A DNA stretch of 14,455 bases from CAG-582 sp964551965 (GTDB taxonomy: Bacteria > Bacillota_I > Bacilli_A > RF39 > UBA660). Positions within the stretch are counted from its first letter, which is position 1; every line of letters begins with the position of its first letter. The notes below the pieces were generated by a model, which was not told where the DNA came from, did not search any database, and was given only the letters and a program-made list of their open reading frames with translations. The translations under genes and the position numbers were made by a program. Positions 13,715 through 14,455 of the stretch are shown in pieces. Location: assembly GCA_964551965.1 (NCBI GenBank), contig CAZKFB010000036.1, forward strand, positions 1 to 14,455. The letters are read 5' to 3'.

Positions 13715-13744
13715 TTGACAAAATATTTTCGACTTTGATAAAAT
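13715..13744 (+). promoter_or_regulatory. recA promoter
   Basis: A perfect -35 TTGACA (13715-13720) and a -10 TAAAAT (13739-13744) are 18 bases apart. Transcription would start near 13751, giving a leader of about 34 bases before the recA ATG. Confidence 0.8.
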
Positions 13745-13784
13745 AATAATGTAAGAAAAATAATAACACATAAAGGAGACAGTT

Positions 13785-14455
13785 ATGAAAAAAATTGAGA
13801 CAACTATTGAAGATAAAGATAAAGCATTAGAGGCTGTTATGGCTGATATCGAAAAGCAATTTGGTAAGGGAGCTATAATGAAGCTTGGAAGTGAATCACA
13901 TATGGAAATTGAAGTTACTCCATCAGGTTCAATTGCTCTTGATGTAGCGTTGGGAGTTGGAGGATTTCCTAAGGGAAGAATTATAGAAGTTTTTGGTCCT
14001 GAATCATCAGGTAAGACTACTATTGCATTACAAGCTGTAGCTGAAGTTCAAAAGCGTGGCGGCAGAGCAGCTTATATTGATGCTGAACATGCTTTAGATC
14101 CTGTCTATGCAAAAAATTTAGGAGTAAATATAGATGAGTTACTATTATCTCAACCAGATACGGGGGAACAAGCTTTAGAAATTTGTGAAGCTTTAGTACG
14201 TAGTAATGCTGTTGCAATTGTCGTTATTGACTCAGTTGCAGCATTAGTTCCGCAAGCTGAGATAGAGGGGGAAATGGGAGATTCACATGTAGGTCTACAA
14301 GCAAGACTTATGAGTCAAGCTTTGCGTAAGCTTTCAGGTATTATTAATAAGACTAATACAACAGCAATATTTATTAATCAACTTCGTGAAAAGGTTGGAG
14401 TTATGTTTGGTAATCCAGAAACTACTCCGGGTGGAAGAGCATTAAAGTTCTATGC
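13785..14455 (+). CDS. recA: RecA recombinase, cut by the window end
   Basis: RecA forms ATP-dependent filaments on single-stranded DNA, drives strand exchange and triggers LexA self-cleavage. The first 223 codons are present, compared with about 350 in the family. Visible are the N-terminal helix with EKQFGKGAIMKLG, SGSIALDVALGVGGFPKGRI, Walker A GPESSGKT at 71-78, IDAEHALDP, QPDTGEQALEI, Walker B IVVIDSVAALVP, MGDSHVGLQARLMSQALRKL, FINQLREKVGVMFGNPETTPGG (loop L2 region, written across its conserved parts) and RALKFYA at the edge. AAAGGAG (13772-13778) supports the ATG. Bacillus has cinA between pgsA and recA; here that gene is absent and recA has its own promoter. Confidence 0.98.
   Translation, partial: MKKIETTIEDKDKALEAVMADIEKQFGKGAIMKLGSESHMEIEVTPSGSIALDVALGVGGFPKGRIIEVFGPESSGKTTIALQAVAEVQKRGGRAAYIDAEHALDPVYAKNLGVNIDELLLSQPDTGEQALEICEALVRSNAVAIVVIDSVAALVPQAEIEGEMGDSHVGLQARLMSQALRKLSGIINKTNTTAIFINQLREKVGVMFGNPETTPGGRALKFY

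Noticed and set aside
13672..13720. SD-like AGAAAGGA followed by a possible TTG-initiated 11-codon frame before recA
   Set aside because: The frame is too short, overlaps the -35 and the SOS-box candidate, and ends at the promoter; chance is the simpler reading.

Overview
The window looks like chromosome from a low-G+C Firmicute (Bacillota). It is strongly A/T rich, every gene lies on the + strand, and Shine-Dalgarno sites (AGGAG, AGGTG) are clear. Several gene neighbourhoods are those known from Bacillus: gpsB next to a type B RNase P RNA, and rodZ-pgsA-recA. TGG is the only Trp codon and no gene has an internal TGA, so the standard bacterial code is most likely. Reduced core proteins (a 158-residue RodZ, a 118-residue SSB, no cinA) together with a BspA-like leucine-rich-repeat protein suggest a small-genome, host-associated Bacilli or Mollicutes-related lineage. 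That placement is inference.

Layout. 1-1429: sufB (Fe-S cluster scaffold), with an intrinsic terminator on each side. 1555-1996: ssb and its terminator. 2042-7819: a run of five genes with almost no spacing. It starts with uppP (undecaprenyl-diphosphate phosphatase) and continues with a zinc-ribbon/membrane/LRR protein, a radical SAM-SPASM enzyme, a 121-residue protein ending in SSSHFGGGSSS plus 16 Asn, and a membrane protein with two zinc ribbons. 7832-9994: a clear sigma-A-type promoter, a short-chain dehydrogenase overlapping a methionine-gamma-lyase-family PLP enzyme, a 31-codon small ORF and a strong terminator. 10054-11739: a large lipoprotein with an HExxH metallopeptidase motif. 11750-12498: gpsB with its own promoter, then the RNase P RNA starting at the gpsB stop codon. 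12524-13636: rodZ-like gene (TTG start), pgsA and a terminator. 13692-14455: recA promoter, a candidate LexA box, and recA cut by the window end.

The best candidate for an undescribed system is the block at 2892-7819. The radical SAM enzyme has a complete CX3CX2C site, a complete SPASM cysteine set and an unassigned C-terminal region of about 210 residues. The next gene overlaps it by 8 bases and has the layout of a RiPP precursor: a helical, charged N-terminal part and a short low-complexity C-terminal part rich in Ser, Gly, His and Asn. Two membrane proteins with zinc ribbons flank the pair. I know of no named system with this gene order. That the small protein is the enzyme's substrate is inferred from gene order and layout only.
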